Shown here in pieces: positions 7,847-17,194 of a DNA stretch of 33,722 nt. Numbering within the stretch: the stretch's first letter is position 1; each line of letters opens with the position of its first letter. Source of the stretch: Bacilli bacterium (lineage in GTDB: Bacteria > Bacillota_I > Bacilli_A > RF39 > UBA660); contig SKGN01000012.1 in assembly GCA_007117415.1 (NCBI GenBank), positions 1 to 33,722 of the forward strand, in the 5' to 3' direction. Below the pieces are notes generated by a model. That model was not told the DNA's origin. It was given only the letters and a program-made list of their open reading frames with translations, and did no database searches. A program made the position numbers and the translations under genes.

Positions 7847-10360
7847 CTATAAATCTACTTCATCCAAAAAATCATCAATGGTTAAGATTTTTCTGTCGAC
7901 CTCTTCTAATGAACTGGTTTTTGGTTTTTTTAATTCTATTTCTTGGGATATTTTATTATTAATTATCTCACTAACTTCAAAAACATCATTTAAATTTCCT
8001 TTACATATATTACTTCCGGTACTGGCTAAATCCATAATAGGCATTTCGGTTACCTTAATATAATTTATATTAGTAGCGGTTTTTATCCCTATTTCTTTTT
8101 TTATATTAGTAAGGAATACTTTTTGGATATAATGAGGATTAGTTTTAACTTTTCTAATTAAAAGATTTCCTTTACGACTACGACTTCCTTTTTCGATATC
8201 CGCTGTTTTGATTCTTTTACCCGTTCCTTTATTAGTAATAATATTAATGTATTCATTATCACCAAAAAGAAACCCGCTAACAAGATAATCATCTTTTAAA
8301 TTAATTGCTTTTACACCACTTGTTTTAATACCTGTGACGGGTACTTCATCAATACCATAATATAATCCATACCCATTCTTAGTTGCAATAAAGACATTGT
8401 TTTTATTATTATCAAAACTAATATCTACCACTTCATCTTTTCCTTTTAATTTTATGGCAACAATCGGCTTTGAATAACGCGTAACTCTGTATTCAATTAA
8501 CTTAGTACGTTTAATCATTCCTAGTTTAGTGAAAAAAGTTAAATACATATCTGCTTCAAAATTATAAACAGGTAAACAACTAATTATTTTTTCACCAGCT
8601 TTAATAGTGATTATATTACTGATATGTTTACCAAATTCCTTCCATTTGGTATCAGGAATATCACAAACTGGTACATATAAATAATTACCAAAATTAGTAA
8701 ATAATAACAATGTATCAGTTGTCGTCATTTCATATAAACCAATTATATAATCTAACTCTTTTAACGTTGTTTCTTCTTCTTTAGAAGCAGCATAAGAACG
8801 ATTAGATACTCTTTTTACATATCCTTCTTTAGTAACTACCACAATAACATCTTCTTTGGGAACCATTAAAGTAGTATCAATTTTTATTTCCGTCACTTTC
8901 TCTTCTATTTCAGTCACACGTTCTTTATTATACTCTTTTTTTATTTTTTTAAGTTCATCCTTTATAACTTTCTTTAATAAATCTTCATTACTTAAAATAG
9001 AGTTTAATCCATTAATAATAATATTTAGGTTTTTTAACTCTTCTTCCAATAAGGTAACATCCGTATTAGTTAATTTATATAATTGTAACATTACAATAGA
9101 CTCAGCTTGAATATCAGTAAATTGATATTGATCAATTAAGTTTTTTTGCGCATCTTGTTTATTCTTACTGGCTCTTATCAACGCTATAATTTCATCTAAA
9201 ATCGATAACGCTTTAATTAAACCTTCAACGATATGAAGTCTGGCTTTGGCATGTTCTAAATCAAAAATAGTTCTCTTAGTTAAAACCTCTTTTTGATGTT
9301 CAATATAGGCATCAATAATATCTAAAATATTAAGTAATTTAGGTCTTCTATTAACGATGGCAACCATATTTAGATTATATGATATATATAAATCCGTATT
9401 TTTTAATAAATATTTAATAATTAAATCACTATCGGCATCTTTCTTTAAGTCAAGGGCTATTCTTAAACCTTCACGATCACTTTCATCTCTAACATCAGTT
9501 ATTCCCTCTATTTTTTTATCAATTCTAATTTCATCTATTTTTTTAACTAAATTCGCTTTATTAACTTCATAAGGAATTTCCGTAATTATTATTTGTTCTT
9601 TTCCTTTATTTTTTTTAGTAGTGATTTTAGCTTTAATATATATTTTACCTTTACCTGTTTTATAAGCTTCTTCTAGACCCTCTATTCCTTCTATTATTCC
9701 ACAAGTAGGAAAATCAGGTCCTTTGATAATAGCCGTAATAGTTTCAAAATGGCAATTGGGAGTATCAATTCTTTTGATTGTGGCCTCAATTACCTCACCT
9801 AAATTATGAGGCGGTATATTAGTGGCATAACCAGCACTTATGCCGCTGCTACCATTTACTAATAAATTAGGAAATTTAGCTGGAAGAACAGTGGGTTCTA
9901 AGGTTGTATCATCAAAATTGGGGGCCAAAATAATGGTGTTTTTATCAATATCTTTTAACAATTCGTTACTAATTTTAGCTAATCTAGCTTCAGTATAACG
10001 ATAAGCCGCTGGGCTATCCCCATCAATGCTACCATTATTACCATGCATATCGATTAATGGATTTTTTACTTTCCACGATTGACTCATTCTAACCATCGCT
10101 TCATAAATAGAAGAGTCTCCATGAGGATGGTATTTACCAATGACATCCCCAACCGTCTTAGCACTCTTTTTATAACCTTTATCATAAGTGTTTTTTTCTT
10201 TATACATTGAATAAAGGATTCTTCTTTGAACTGGTTTTAATCCATCTCTTACATCAGGAATGGCGCGATCTTGAATGATATATTTTGAATAGCGACCAAA
10301 TCTGTCTCCCATTATTTCTTCTAAAGCATAATCATTTATTTTATCAATTATATTTTTCAT
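7847..10360 (-). CDS. parC: DNA topoisomerase IV subunit A
   Basis: DRAIPDVRDGLKPVQRRILYSM, KYHPHGDSSIYEAMVRMSQSWK, AAYRYTEARL catalytic region; downstream of parE. Confidence 0.95.
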   Translation of the reverse strand: MKNIIDKINDYALEEIMGDRFGRYSKYIIQDRAIPDVRDGLKPVQRRILYSMYKEKNTYDKGYKKSAKTVGDVIGKYHPHGDSSIYEAMVRMSQSWKVKNPLIDMHGNNGSIDGDSPAAYRYTEARLAKISNELLKDIDKNTIILAPNFDDTTLEPTVLPAKFPNLLVNGSSGISAGYATNIPPHNLGEVIEATIKRIDTPNCHFETITAIIKGPDFPTCGIIEGIEGLEEAYKTGKGKIYIKAKITTKKNKGKEQIIITEIPYEVNKANLVKKIDEIRIDKKIEGITDVRDESDREGLRIALDLKKDADSDLIIKYLLKNTDLYISYNLNMVAIVNRRPKLLNILDIIDAYIEHQKEVLTKRTIFDLEHAKARLHIVEGLIKALSILDEIIALIRASKNKQDAQKNLIDQYQFTDIQAESIVMLQLYKLTNTDVTLLEEELKNLNIIINGLNSILSNEDLLKKVIKDELKKIKKEYNKERVTEIEEKVTEIKIDTTLMVPKEDVIVVVTKEGYVKRVSNRSYAASKEEETTLKELDYIIGLYEMTTTDTLLLFTNFGNYLYVPVCDIPDTKWKEFGKHISNIITIKAGEKIISCLPVYNFEADMYLTFFTKLGMIKRTKLIEYRVTRYSKPIVAIKLKGKDEVVDISFDNNKNNVFIATKNGYGLYYGIDEVPVTGIKTSGVKAINLKDDYLVSGFLFGDNEYINIITNKGTGKRIKTADIEKGSRSRKGNLLIRKVKTNPHYIQKVFLTNIKKEIGIKTATNINYIKVTEMPIMDLASTGSNICKGNLNDVFEVSEIINNKISQEIELKKPKTSSLEEVDRKILTIDDFLDEVDL

Positions 10361-10419
10361 AACACCACGTACTTTCTAATTTATTTTAAGAATTGATTTA
10401 TTAAAAATAATATTATTAC

Positions 10420-12324
10420 CTATATTGAAAAATTATCTTCTAACGAAAATTCGACATTTTCCTCTATCCATTCTTTTCTTGGCAATACATTATCACCCAT
10501 TAAAACACTAACTCTTTTTTCCGCTAAAGCAGTATCCGTTATTTTTACTTTTATTAGGGTTCTAGTTTCAGGATTCATAGTGGTATCAGATAATTGGTCA
10601 GCATTCATTTCCCCTAACCCTTTATACCTTTGTATTGAATAAGAACTTTGTCCTTCTATTAGCTTTCTTAATTCTTCATTTGACCAGGCATATGATATTT
10701 TCTTATCTTTAAATGTAACTTTATAAAAGGGAGGCATGGCAATATATAATTTCCCTTCCTCAATTAAAGGCTTCATATATCGATAGAAAAAAGTTAACAA
10801 TAAAACTTGAATATGGGCTCCATCATCATCGGCATCCGTCATAATTATAATTTTGTCATAATTACATTCCTTAATATTAAAGTCTGCTCCTATACTAGCA
10901 CCAATGGCATGAATCATCGTGTTTATTTCTTCGTTTTTTAAAATGTCTTCCATTTTAGCTTTTTCCGTATTAATTACTTTACCTCTAAGCGGTAAAATAG
11001 CTTGAAATTTACGATCTCTTCCTTGTTTAGCAGAACCACCAGCTGAGTCACCCTCTACCAAAAATAATTCTGTTTTACTAGGATCTTTTATTTGTGCCGG
11101 AGTAAGTTTACCACTTAAATTTTTTTCTTTCTTAGTTCCCTTACCTAATCTTGCTTCTTCTCTGGCCTTTCTGGCTGTTTCTCTAACCATTTTACTTTTT
11201 AATGCCTTAGTAATGATTAAAGACGCTATTTCGTTATTTTCTTCTAAGAAGAATTGTAATTTTTCTGAAACAAAATTTTCAACAACATTCCTCGCAATTG
11301 GTGTTCCTAATTTAGCTTTCGTTTGACCTTCAAATTGAAGGATCGATTCAGGTATTTTAAGACTAATAATAGCCGTTAAACCTTCTCTTACATCCGTCCC
11401 TTCAAAAGTTTTATCTTTAATCTTAAAATAGTTGTTATTTTTGGCATAATCGTTAAAAACACGCGTTAAAGCTGTTTTAAAACCAATCTCATGAGTTCCC
11501 CCATCATTAGTTTTAACATTATTAACAAAGGAAACAATATTTTCAGCATAAGTATCAGAATATTGAAACGCTATTTCAACTTCTATTTTTTCCTTTTCAC
11601 CATTAAAATTAATAACCTTATGCAATTCTTTTTTGTCTTCATTAATATATTTTACAAAAGCTTCTAATCCATTTTCATAATGAAATTTTTCGTATTTTTT
11701 ATCTTCCTCATCAATTACTTCTACCGTTAAATCCTTTATAAGAAACGCACATTCTTGCATCCTTTCACAAATAGTAGTAAAACTAAACGTCGTATGTGAA
11801 AATATTTCCTTATCAGGAACAAATTTTACCATTGTACCGGTCTTATTGGTAATACCTTTTTTTGTTAACGGTTCTTTTATATGACCGCCATTTTCAAATT
11901 TTATATAATGTTCTTCACCATCTCTTTTAATAAAAACTTCCATGGAAGAACTTAAAGCATTAACAACGGAAGCACCTACTCCATGTAATCCTCCCGATAC
12001 TTTATAACCACCATCAGTAAATTTTCCGCCCGCATGTAAAACCGTATAAATTATTTCCGGAGTACTTTTACCACTTTCATGAACACCAGTAGGAATACCC
12101 CTTCCCTCATCTAAAACACTTAAACTACCATCAGCATGAATAATTATTTTTATTAATTTTCCATAACCATTTATAACTTCATCGATACTATTATCTACTA
12201 TTTCCCAAACAAGATGATGAAGACCTCTTTTATCAGTTGAACCAATATACATTCCCGGTCTTTTTCGAACCGCTTCTAATCCCTCTAAAACCTTAATAGA
12301 TTTTTCATCATATTTTAAAGCCAT
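10420..12324 (-). CDS. parE: DNA topoisomerase IV subunit B
   Basis: GHKL ATPase (EIVDNSIDEV), LFLVEGDSAGGSAKQGRDR, TDADDDGAHI, QRYKGLGEMN; paired with parC. Confidence 0.95.
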   Translation of the reverse strand: MALKYDEKSIKVLEGLEAVRKRPGMYIGSTDKRGLHHLVWEIVDNSIDEVINGYGKLIKIIIHADGSLSVLDEGRGIPTGVHESGKSTPEIIYTVLHAGGKFTDGGYKVSGGLHGVGASVVNALSSSMEVFIKRDGEEHYIKFENGGHIKEPLTKKGITNKTGTMVKFVPDKEIFSHTTFSFTTICERMQECAFLIKDLTVEVIDEEDKKYEKFHYENGLEAFVKYINEDKKELHKVINFNGEKEKIEVEIAFQYSDTYAENIVSFVNNVKTNDGGTHEIGFKTALTRVFNDYAKNNNYFKIKDKTFEGTDVREGLTAIISLKIPESILQFEGQTKAKLGTPIARNVVENFVSEKLQFFLEENNEIASLIITKALKSKMVRETARKAREEARLGKGTKKEKNLSGKLTPAQIKDPSKTELFLVEGDSAGGSAKQGRDRKFQAILPLRGKVINTEKAKMEDILKNEEINTMIHAIGASIGADFNIKECNYDKIIIMTDADDDGAHIQVLLLTFFYRYMKPLIEEGKLYIAMPPFYKVTFKDKKISYAWSNEELRKLIEGQSSYSIQRYKGLGEMNADQLSDTTMNPETRTLIKVKITDTALAEKRVSVLMGDNVLPRKEWIEENVEFSLEDNFSI

Positions 12325-12375
12325 GTTGTCACTCCTTTATTTCACTTCTTTTATTATAACAAAAAAAATAAACTT

Positions 12376-12395
12376 TTCAAACTAGATGGTTTGAA
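12376..12395. promoter_or_regulatory. Inverted repeat (operator-like) in the parE / small-ORF divergent intergenic region
   Basis: TTCAAAC-TAGATG-GTTTGAA, 7-bp perfect arms. Confidence 0.3.
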
Positions 12396-12537
12396 TCATA
12401 TAATTATAACCTTATTATTATTTAATGCACTAATATTATTCTATATAATAAACAAATTTTTTGTCATAATTTGTCGAGCAATATAGGTTGCTAATATAGT
12501 TATAATGTATTAAAGTAACTAACTACAGGGAGGTTTT

Positions 12538-12744
12538 ATGGAAACTTATATTATTAGAGATTTCAATTTAATCTATTCATTAACTAAAAACAACCATGAT
12601 AACATAATCTTATTGCATCTAGACCCAAATGAGAAAAAGGCCCAATATCAATCTGATTTTACAAAATTTGAATTAATTAAAAATCTAGACTACAAAATTA
12701 TTAAAAACATTATTGATGACTATAAAAAAAAGAATCTTATATAA
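12538..12744 (+). CDS. Small hypothetical protein (68 aa)
   Basis: Strong SD AGGGAGG before the ATG, plausible upstream promoter (TTGTCG-18-TATAGT), own terminator; one of few plus-strand genes. Confidence 0.75.
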   Translation: METYIIRDFNLIYSLTKNNHDNIILLHLDPNEKKAQYQSDFTKFELIKNLDYKIIKNIIDDYKKKNLI

Positions 12745-12754
12745 GATTCTTTTT
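12727..12754. terminator. Bidirectional intrinsic terminator shared by convergent genes
   Basis: AAAAAGAATCTTAT/ATAAGATTCTTTTT perfect 28-nt palindrome overlapping both stop codons. Confidence 0.85.
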
Positions 12755-13331
12755 AACGTGTACGTGAAGGCTGATCCTGAATATCTTTTTTGACTTGAAA
12801 ATTATTCTCTATTTTATTAATCAGATTTTGATCTAATTCACCCAATTGATTAAGATTATCTAAATCTTCTTTATGTCTATTTTGATATCTTTCACGAACA
12901 AAAGAGTTAACAACGTTTACTAATATTCGTTGATAATTATTAAGTATATATTCAACATCATTAATATTGTTTTCTCTTATCAAAAGGTACAGTTTAAGGA
13001 CTATTTCATCTTCGGTTATATCAATATCATTTAACGAGCGCTTAACCCCTAACAATTGGGCTTGATTACTTATAGTTTTGTATCCGGTTAATTTTACAAT
13101 GTGTTTAATTAATTCTTCAATAATACCATCTTTACCTACTGATATCATTAACTTTCTGGCCCCTTCTTTACTAGTAAAATGGCGATAATTATAATTTTCT
13201 TCAACTAAAGCCATCACAAGAAGATCTTTTATTATTTTAGTAATAGATCCTTCATAGCTTGAATAATGTGTTTTAATTGTTTGTTGGATTGCAAATTCCA
13301 TTTTTTCAATATTACTTAAATTATTATTCAT
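12753..13331 (-). CDS. Hypothetical protein, alpha-helical, 192 aa
   Basis: Long ORF with SD AAGGAG 5' of the ATG; no family recognised. Confidence 0.75.
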   Translation of the reverse strand: MNNNLSNIEKMEFAIQQTIKTHYSSYEGSITKIIKDLLVMALVEENYNYRHFTSKEGARKLMISVGKDGIIEELIKHIVKLTGYKTISNQAQLLGVKRSLNDIDITEDEIVLKLYLLIRENNINDVEYILNNYQRILVNVVNSFVRERYQNRHKEDLDNLNQLGELDQNLINKIENNFQVKKDIQDQPSRTR

Positions 13332-13360
13332 AATTTTACTCCTTCATAAATCAATATTTT

Positions 13361-14029
13361 TTATAATAGTTCAAAAAAAGCATCAAATATTTTTTGGGAA
13401 TATTCATCTATATCGATTAAATCCTCTGGATGCCATTGAACGCCAATATTAAATTTTTTATTAGGCATTTCAATTGCCTCGATTACATTATCATATGATT
13501 TACCTGTTATTTGATATGCACCTGGAAATACTACCATTTCCTTATGCCTACTATTAACTTTTATTTTATTTGCTTTTAATATTTTATATAGTTTACTCTC
13601 TTCATTTAACTCTACTTCATGAACATAATCTTTTTCTATATCTTTATGATTTTCTATATCATCTATTTTACCACCAGTAGCACATGCTAAAGATTGCATC
13701 CCTAAACATATTCCTAAAACGGGTATATCTTTATTAATTATATACTTAATAGCCTCTAAGTCATAATCATAAAAATCAAGTCCACCTTGCAAAATAATAC
13801 CATCACATAAATCAATAGTTTTAAAAAGATTATTCATTTCTTTATTACCAAGTGATGAATTAATATCCTTATTAGGTGGAAAAATGCCTATTGGCAAAGC
13901 ATCATACCTATATATAATATCACTTATACTTTTAGAAAAAGAATACTTTTTCATTTCATTTAATAATGGCCTTGCTATAATCCCAACTCTTTTTTTTATA
14001 TTTTTTCCTCCTTTTTTGAAAAAAAGCAA
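13361..14029 (-). CDS. Class I glutamine amidotransferase-like / gamma-glutamyl-gamma-aminobutyrate hydrolase (peptidase C26) family
   Basis: GIILQGGLDFYDYD, PVLGICLGMQSLACATGGKI, VNSRHKEMV, GVQWHPED. True start may be ATA at 13997..13999 (see findings). Confidence 0.9.
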   Translation of the reverse strand: MLFFKKGGKNIKKRVGIIARPLLNEMKKYSFSKSISDIIYRYDALPIGIFPPNKDINSSLGNKEMNNLFKTIDLCDGIILQGGLDFYDYDLEAIKYIINKDIPVLGICLGMQSLACATGGKIDDIENHKDIEKDYVHEVELNEESKLYKILKANKIKVNSRHKEMVVFPGAYQITGKSYDNVIEAIEMPNKKFNIGVQWHPEDLIDIDEYSQKIFDAFFELL

Positions 14030-14032
14030 CGA

Positions 14033-14242
14033 TTACATATGCTTGTTCATTGCCTTCATCATTTGATTAACCTGTTTTTGAGAAGGCGTTCGCCCCATCT
14101 GTTGCATCATGGTTTTTATCATTTGTTCATTAATTGGGGGATTTTCTTTTATATACTTTTGCATAAAATGTTTAGCAATAAAAAAACCTGCTACCCCTCC
14201 TAATATTAATCCTATTAAAAAATATAATATATCAAAAAACAT
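14033..14242 (-). CDS. yneF: YneF / UPF0154 family small membrane protein
   Basis: [55 protein letters not shown]; start MFFDILYF at 14242. Confidence 0.92.
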   Translation of the reverse strand: MFFDILYFLIGLILGGVAGFFIAKHFMQKYIKENPPINEQMIKTMMQQMGRTPSQKQVNQMMKAMNKHM

Positions 14243-14279
14243 TTTTATTCCTCCTAACAATTACATTTTACTAAAAATA

Positions 14280-14717
14280 TTAATTATTGACAAGGGCCTT
14301 CTTTTTTACTTTATCTAACCAAAAATAATCTTTATTTATAAAATCACAAACAAAAATATTTTCTTCAAATTCTCTTAGCGTTTCTATAAAGGTTGGATAA
14401 TTAAGATTACTTTTAATTTTAATATGGGAATTATAAACAGTTGCCTTACTTAATTCTTCTAAATAAAGATTATTTATAACATGTTTATTTACCGTTCTTG
14501 AATACGAAACCTCTCCACAGTGCTTACTATAAATATATTCATTCAAATTATTTTTATCAAAAGGAATCCCTATTTGCTCAAATATACGATATCCTAAAAT
14601 AACATCATTATTACCTAAATTATATATCTGTTCAAATATTTTATATAATGATGATGGTTTTGAATTATAAAAATTAGCAAAAAAATCGTTGACAATAAAA
14701 ACATAATAAACACGCAT
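14280..14717 (-). CDS. sirA: SirA-like protein (YneE; sporulation inhibitor of replication family)
   Basis: N-terminus YYVFIVNDFFANFY resembles B. subtilis SirA YYTYLIKEEFANHY; C-terminus DFINKDYFWLDKVK resembles DFNSKRYGWLNPVK; synteny tkt-sirA-yneF. Confidence 0.78.
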   Translation of the reverse strand: MRVYYVFIVNDFFANFYNSKPSSLYKIFEQIYNLGNNDVILGYRIFEQIGIPFDKNNLNEYIYSKHCGEVSYSRTVNKHVINNLYLEELSKATVYNSHIKIKSNLNYPTFIETLREFEENIFVCDFINKDYFWLDKVKKKALVNN

Positions 14718-14785
14718 AAGTTCACCTCACCTGTAAATACAAATATATATTAACCAAAGGTAAGTTTTTGTCTAAAAATAAAAAA

Positions 14786-16798
14786 TTATTTAAAAAGTTG
14801 TTCTATTTTTTTGATTAAGGTGTCTATATCAAATTCACAATATTTCATAACTTGTTCCTTAGTTCCACTTGTCCCGAATTTATCAATAGTCATTAAATAT
14901 TTTTCATTATAGACAAAGCGGTGCCAACCTAAACTTGAACCGGCTTCAATAACAATAGTCTTATATCCTATTGGTACCAATGCTTCCTGATATTCTTTGG
15001 GTTGATTTAAAAACTTTTCAACACATGGCATAGTAACTATTCTTAAATCAGTTCCTTTTGATAACATATGTTCTCCTATTTTTAAAGCCGTTTCAACTTC
15101 GGTTCCAGTAGCTATTATAGTACCAGAAAAACGATGAGCCTCTTTTTTGATAATATAAGCTCCCTTGTCAACCATATCACTATCACTTTTGGCTAATAAA
15201 GGTGCTTCGTTACGAGATATAATCAAAGCACTTGGATGAGAACTTTTTAAAATTGAATTCCATGCTCCTACAATCTCTTTAGCATCAGCTGGACGATAAA
15301 CATCAAAATCAGGAATACTTCTTAACATAGCTAATTGTTCTATCGGTTGATGAGTAGGCCCATCTGATCCAATATTAATAGAATCATGAGTAAAAATATA
15401 TGTGACCGGTAATTTCATCAACGCTGATAACCTAATAGCAGGCTTTATATAATCAGCGAAGGCTAAAAAGGTACTACCAAAAACTCTAAAGCCAGAAACA
15501 GCTAATCCATTTAAAATAGCGCCCATAGCATGTTCTCTTACACCAAAGGCTATATTTCTGCCTCCATATGATTTACTACTATATAAAGGATATTTTGTCA
15601 AAAACGATTTGGTTGACGAAGCTACATCAGCATTACCGCCCATAAAATTACTTAAATTGTCCGCAATAACATTCATAACTTTTCCATTAGTTTCCCGCAT
15701 TGGTTCCAATAAATTTTGATCAAATTGCCACATTAATTTAGGCAAATTAATATCTATTCCTAATTTTGATTTTGATAATAATTCTAACTCCGTTTTTAAC
15801 TCTTCAGGCATTTCTGCCATAAAATATTTATAATCCTCAGTCCATTTTTCATACCTTTTTCTAATTCGTTTGCTAATCATATCTCTAAATACTTCGACCG
15901 CCTCTTTAGATACGGCAAAAGGAATATCTCTAATCCCCCATTTGCTCTTTAATTGAGCAACATCTTCCTTAGAAAGCGGACTTCCATGAACAGCATTTTT
16001 ACCAGCCTTAATAGAACCATAACCAATTATAGTTTTAATTTCTATAATAGAAGGTTTTTCGCTTTTTTTAGCTCTTGCAATCGCTTTATCAATCATGTTT
16101 ATATTATTACCATCGTTTACAATAGATGTATTCCAACCTAACGCTTCAAATCGTTTAACAATATTTTCGTTAAATACATTATCCGTTTTGCCGTCTAATG
16201 ATATATTGTTTGAGTCATATAAAACAATTAATTTTCCTAATTTAAAAGTCCCTGCTAATGAGGCCGCTTCATAACTAATGCCTTCCATTAAATCGCCATC
16301 ACTACACAAAACATAAGTATGGTAATCAAATAATTTTCTGTTAGCTTCAAAAACTCCTTTTTTCTTAATATTAAATTTACTGGTTAAAATACTTTCGGCC
16401 ATAGCTATTCCTACAGCAGAAGCAAACCCTTGTCCTAAAGGTCCAGTTGTAATTTCGACACCTGGTGTAACCCCATATTCAGGATGACCTGGTGTTTTGG
16501 TTCCGATTCTCCTAAAACCCTTTAAATCATCAATAGTAACACTATAACCTGCCATAAATAATATGGAATATAATAAAGCCGAACCATGTCCGGCTGACAT
16601 AATAAATCGATCTCTATTTAACCACTTATCATCATTTGCATTTATATTAATATGTCTAGTAAATAAAGTATATATAATAGGCGCAGCCCCCAAAACAATA
16701 CCTGGATGACCACTTCCCGCATTATCAATCATATCAATTCCTAATGCTCTAATGTTATCGATAATTTTTTGTTCTTGAATAATTTCTTTTTTCGCCAT
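14786..16798 (-). CDS. tkt: Transketolase
   Basis: GHPGIVLGAAPIIYTLF, GPLGQGFASAVGIAMAE, CSDGDLMEGISYEAASLAG, FTHDSINIGSDGPTHQPIEQLA. Confidence 0.97.
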   Translation of the reverse strand: MAKKEIIQEQKIIDNIRALGIDMIDNAGSGHPGIVLGAAPIIYTLFTRHININANDDKWLNRDRFIMSAGHGSALLYSILFMAGYSVTIDDLKGFRRIGTKTPGHPEYGVTPGVEITTGPLGQGFASAVGIAMAESILTSKFNIKKKGVFEANRKLFDYHTYVLCSDGDLMEGISYEAASLAGTFKLGKLIVLYDSNNISLDGKTDNVFNENIVKRFEALGWNTSIVNDGNNINMIDKAIARAKKSEKPSIIEIKTIIGYGSIKAGKNAVHGSPLSKEDVAQLKSKWGIRDIPFAVSKEAVEVFRDMISKRIRKRYEKWTEDYKYFMAEMPEELKTELELLSKSKLGIDINLPKLMWQFDQNLLEPMRETNGKVMNVIADNLSNFMGGNADVASSTKSFLTKYPLYSSKSYGGRNIAFGVREHAMGAILNGLAVSGFRVFGSTFLAFADYIKPAIRLSALMKLPVTYIFTHDSINIGSDGPTHQPIEQLAMLRSIPDFDVYRPADAKEIVGAWNSILKSSHPSALIISRNEAPLLAKSDSDMVDKGAYIIKKEAHRFSGTIIATGTEVETALKIGEHMLSKGTDLRIVTMPCVEKFLNQPKEYQEALVPIGYKTIVIEAGSSLGWHRFVYNEKYLMTIDKFGTSGTKEQVMKYCEFDIDTLIKKIEQLFK

Positions 16799-16904
16799 TT
16801 TAACACACCCTTTAATATACTAAATATATTATATCACGATTCTAATAATATATAAATAGTATTTAAAGCATTATTTCAAGGCATTTTACACAAATTATAA
16901 TCCA

Positions 16905-17057
16905 TTATTCATTAACTATTTTTTCATTATAAACAATATATTTATCCTCAATCTTTACTTCCTCTAACCGTTCTATGCGCCATATAAAAACATAAGAACA
17001 AACCAAAACGCTAAGATAGAATAAAACGATACTTTTGTTAATTTCTAAAACTTTCAT
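16905..17057 (-). CDS. Small single-TM protein, YneA-like candidate SOS division inhibitor lacking LysM (50 aa)
   Basis: MKVLEINKSIVLFYLSVLVCSYVFIWRIERLEEVKIEDKYIVYNEKIVNE; SD AAGGAGTG before the ATG at 17057; divergent from lexA, upstream of tkt, as yneA is in Bacillus. The longer ORF-track start (17129) runs through the promoter. Confidence 0.7.
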   Translation of the reverse strand: MKVLEINKSIVLFYLSVLVCSYVFIWRIERLEEVKIEDKYIVYNEKIVNE

Positions 17058-17094
17058 TATTTCACTCCTTTTTAATCCTAACCAAATCTTACAA

Positions 17095-17108
17095 CAAACA
17101 AATGTTCG
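17095..17108 (-). promoter_or_regulatory. LexA box 1 (for yneA-like gene)
   Basis: CAAACAAATGTTCG = reverse complement of CGAACATTTGTTTG; lies between minus-strand -35 TTGACA (17109..17114) and -10 TAAGAT (17086..17091). Confidence 0.8.
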
Positions 17109-17122
17109 TGTCAAGGTTTTTT

Positions 17123-17136
17123 CGAACATTTGTTTG
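17123..17136 (+). promoter_or_regulatory. LexA box 2 (for lexA)
   Basis: CGAACATTTGTTTG overlapping the -35 TTGACA (17134..17139) of lexA; extended -10 TGTTAAATT 17 nt downstream. Confidence 0.8.
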
Positions 17137-17194
17137 ACAAAATTAACTTTTTATGTTAAATTGTAAATATAAGTAAAGATCAAGGAGGAAAAAT

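Noticed and set aside
8856-9572. Plus-strand ORFs inside parC (84 and 71 aa), and similar antisense ORFs in murB/murG, tkt, smc and the ABC genes
   Set aside because: All lie opposite strong coding sequence, with Ser/Phe/Ile-rich antisense composition and no ribosome binding sites.
10015-10160. Possible quinolone-resistance changes in ParC
   Set aside because: The region reads HPHGDSSIYEAMVRMSQ, with the usual susceptible-type Ser and Glu residues.
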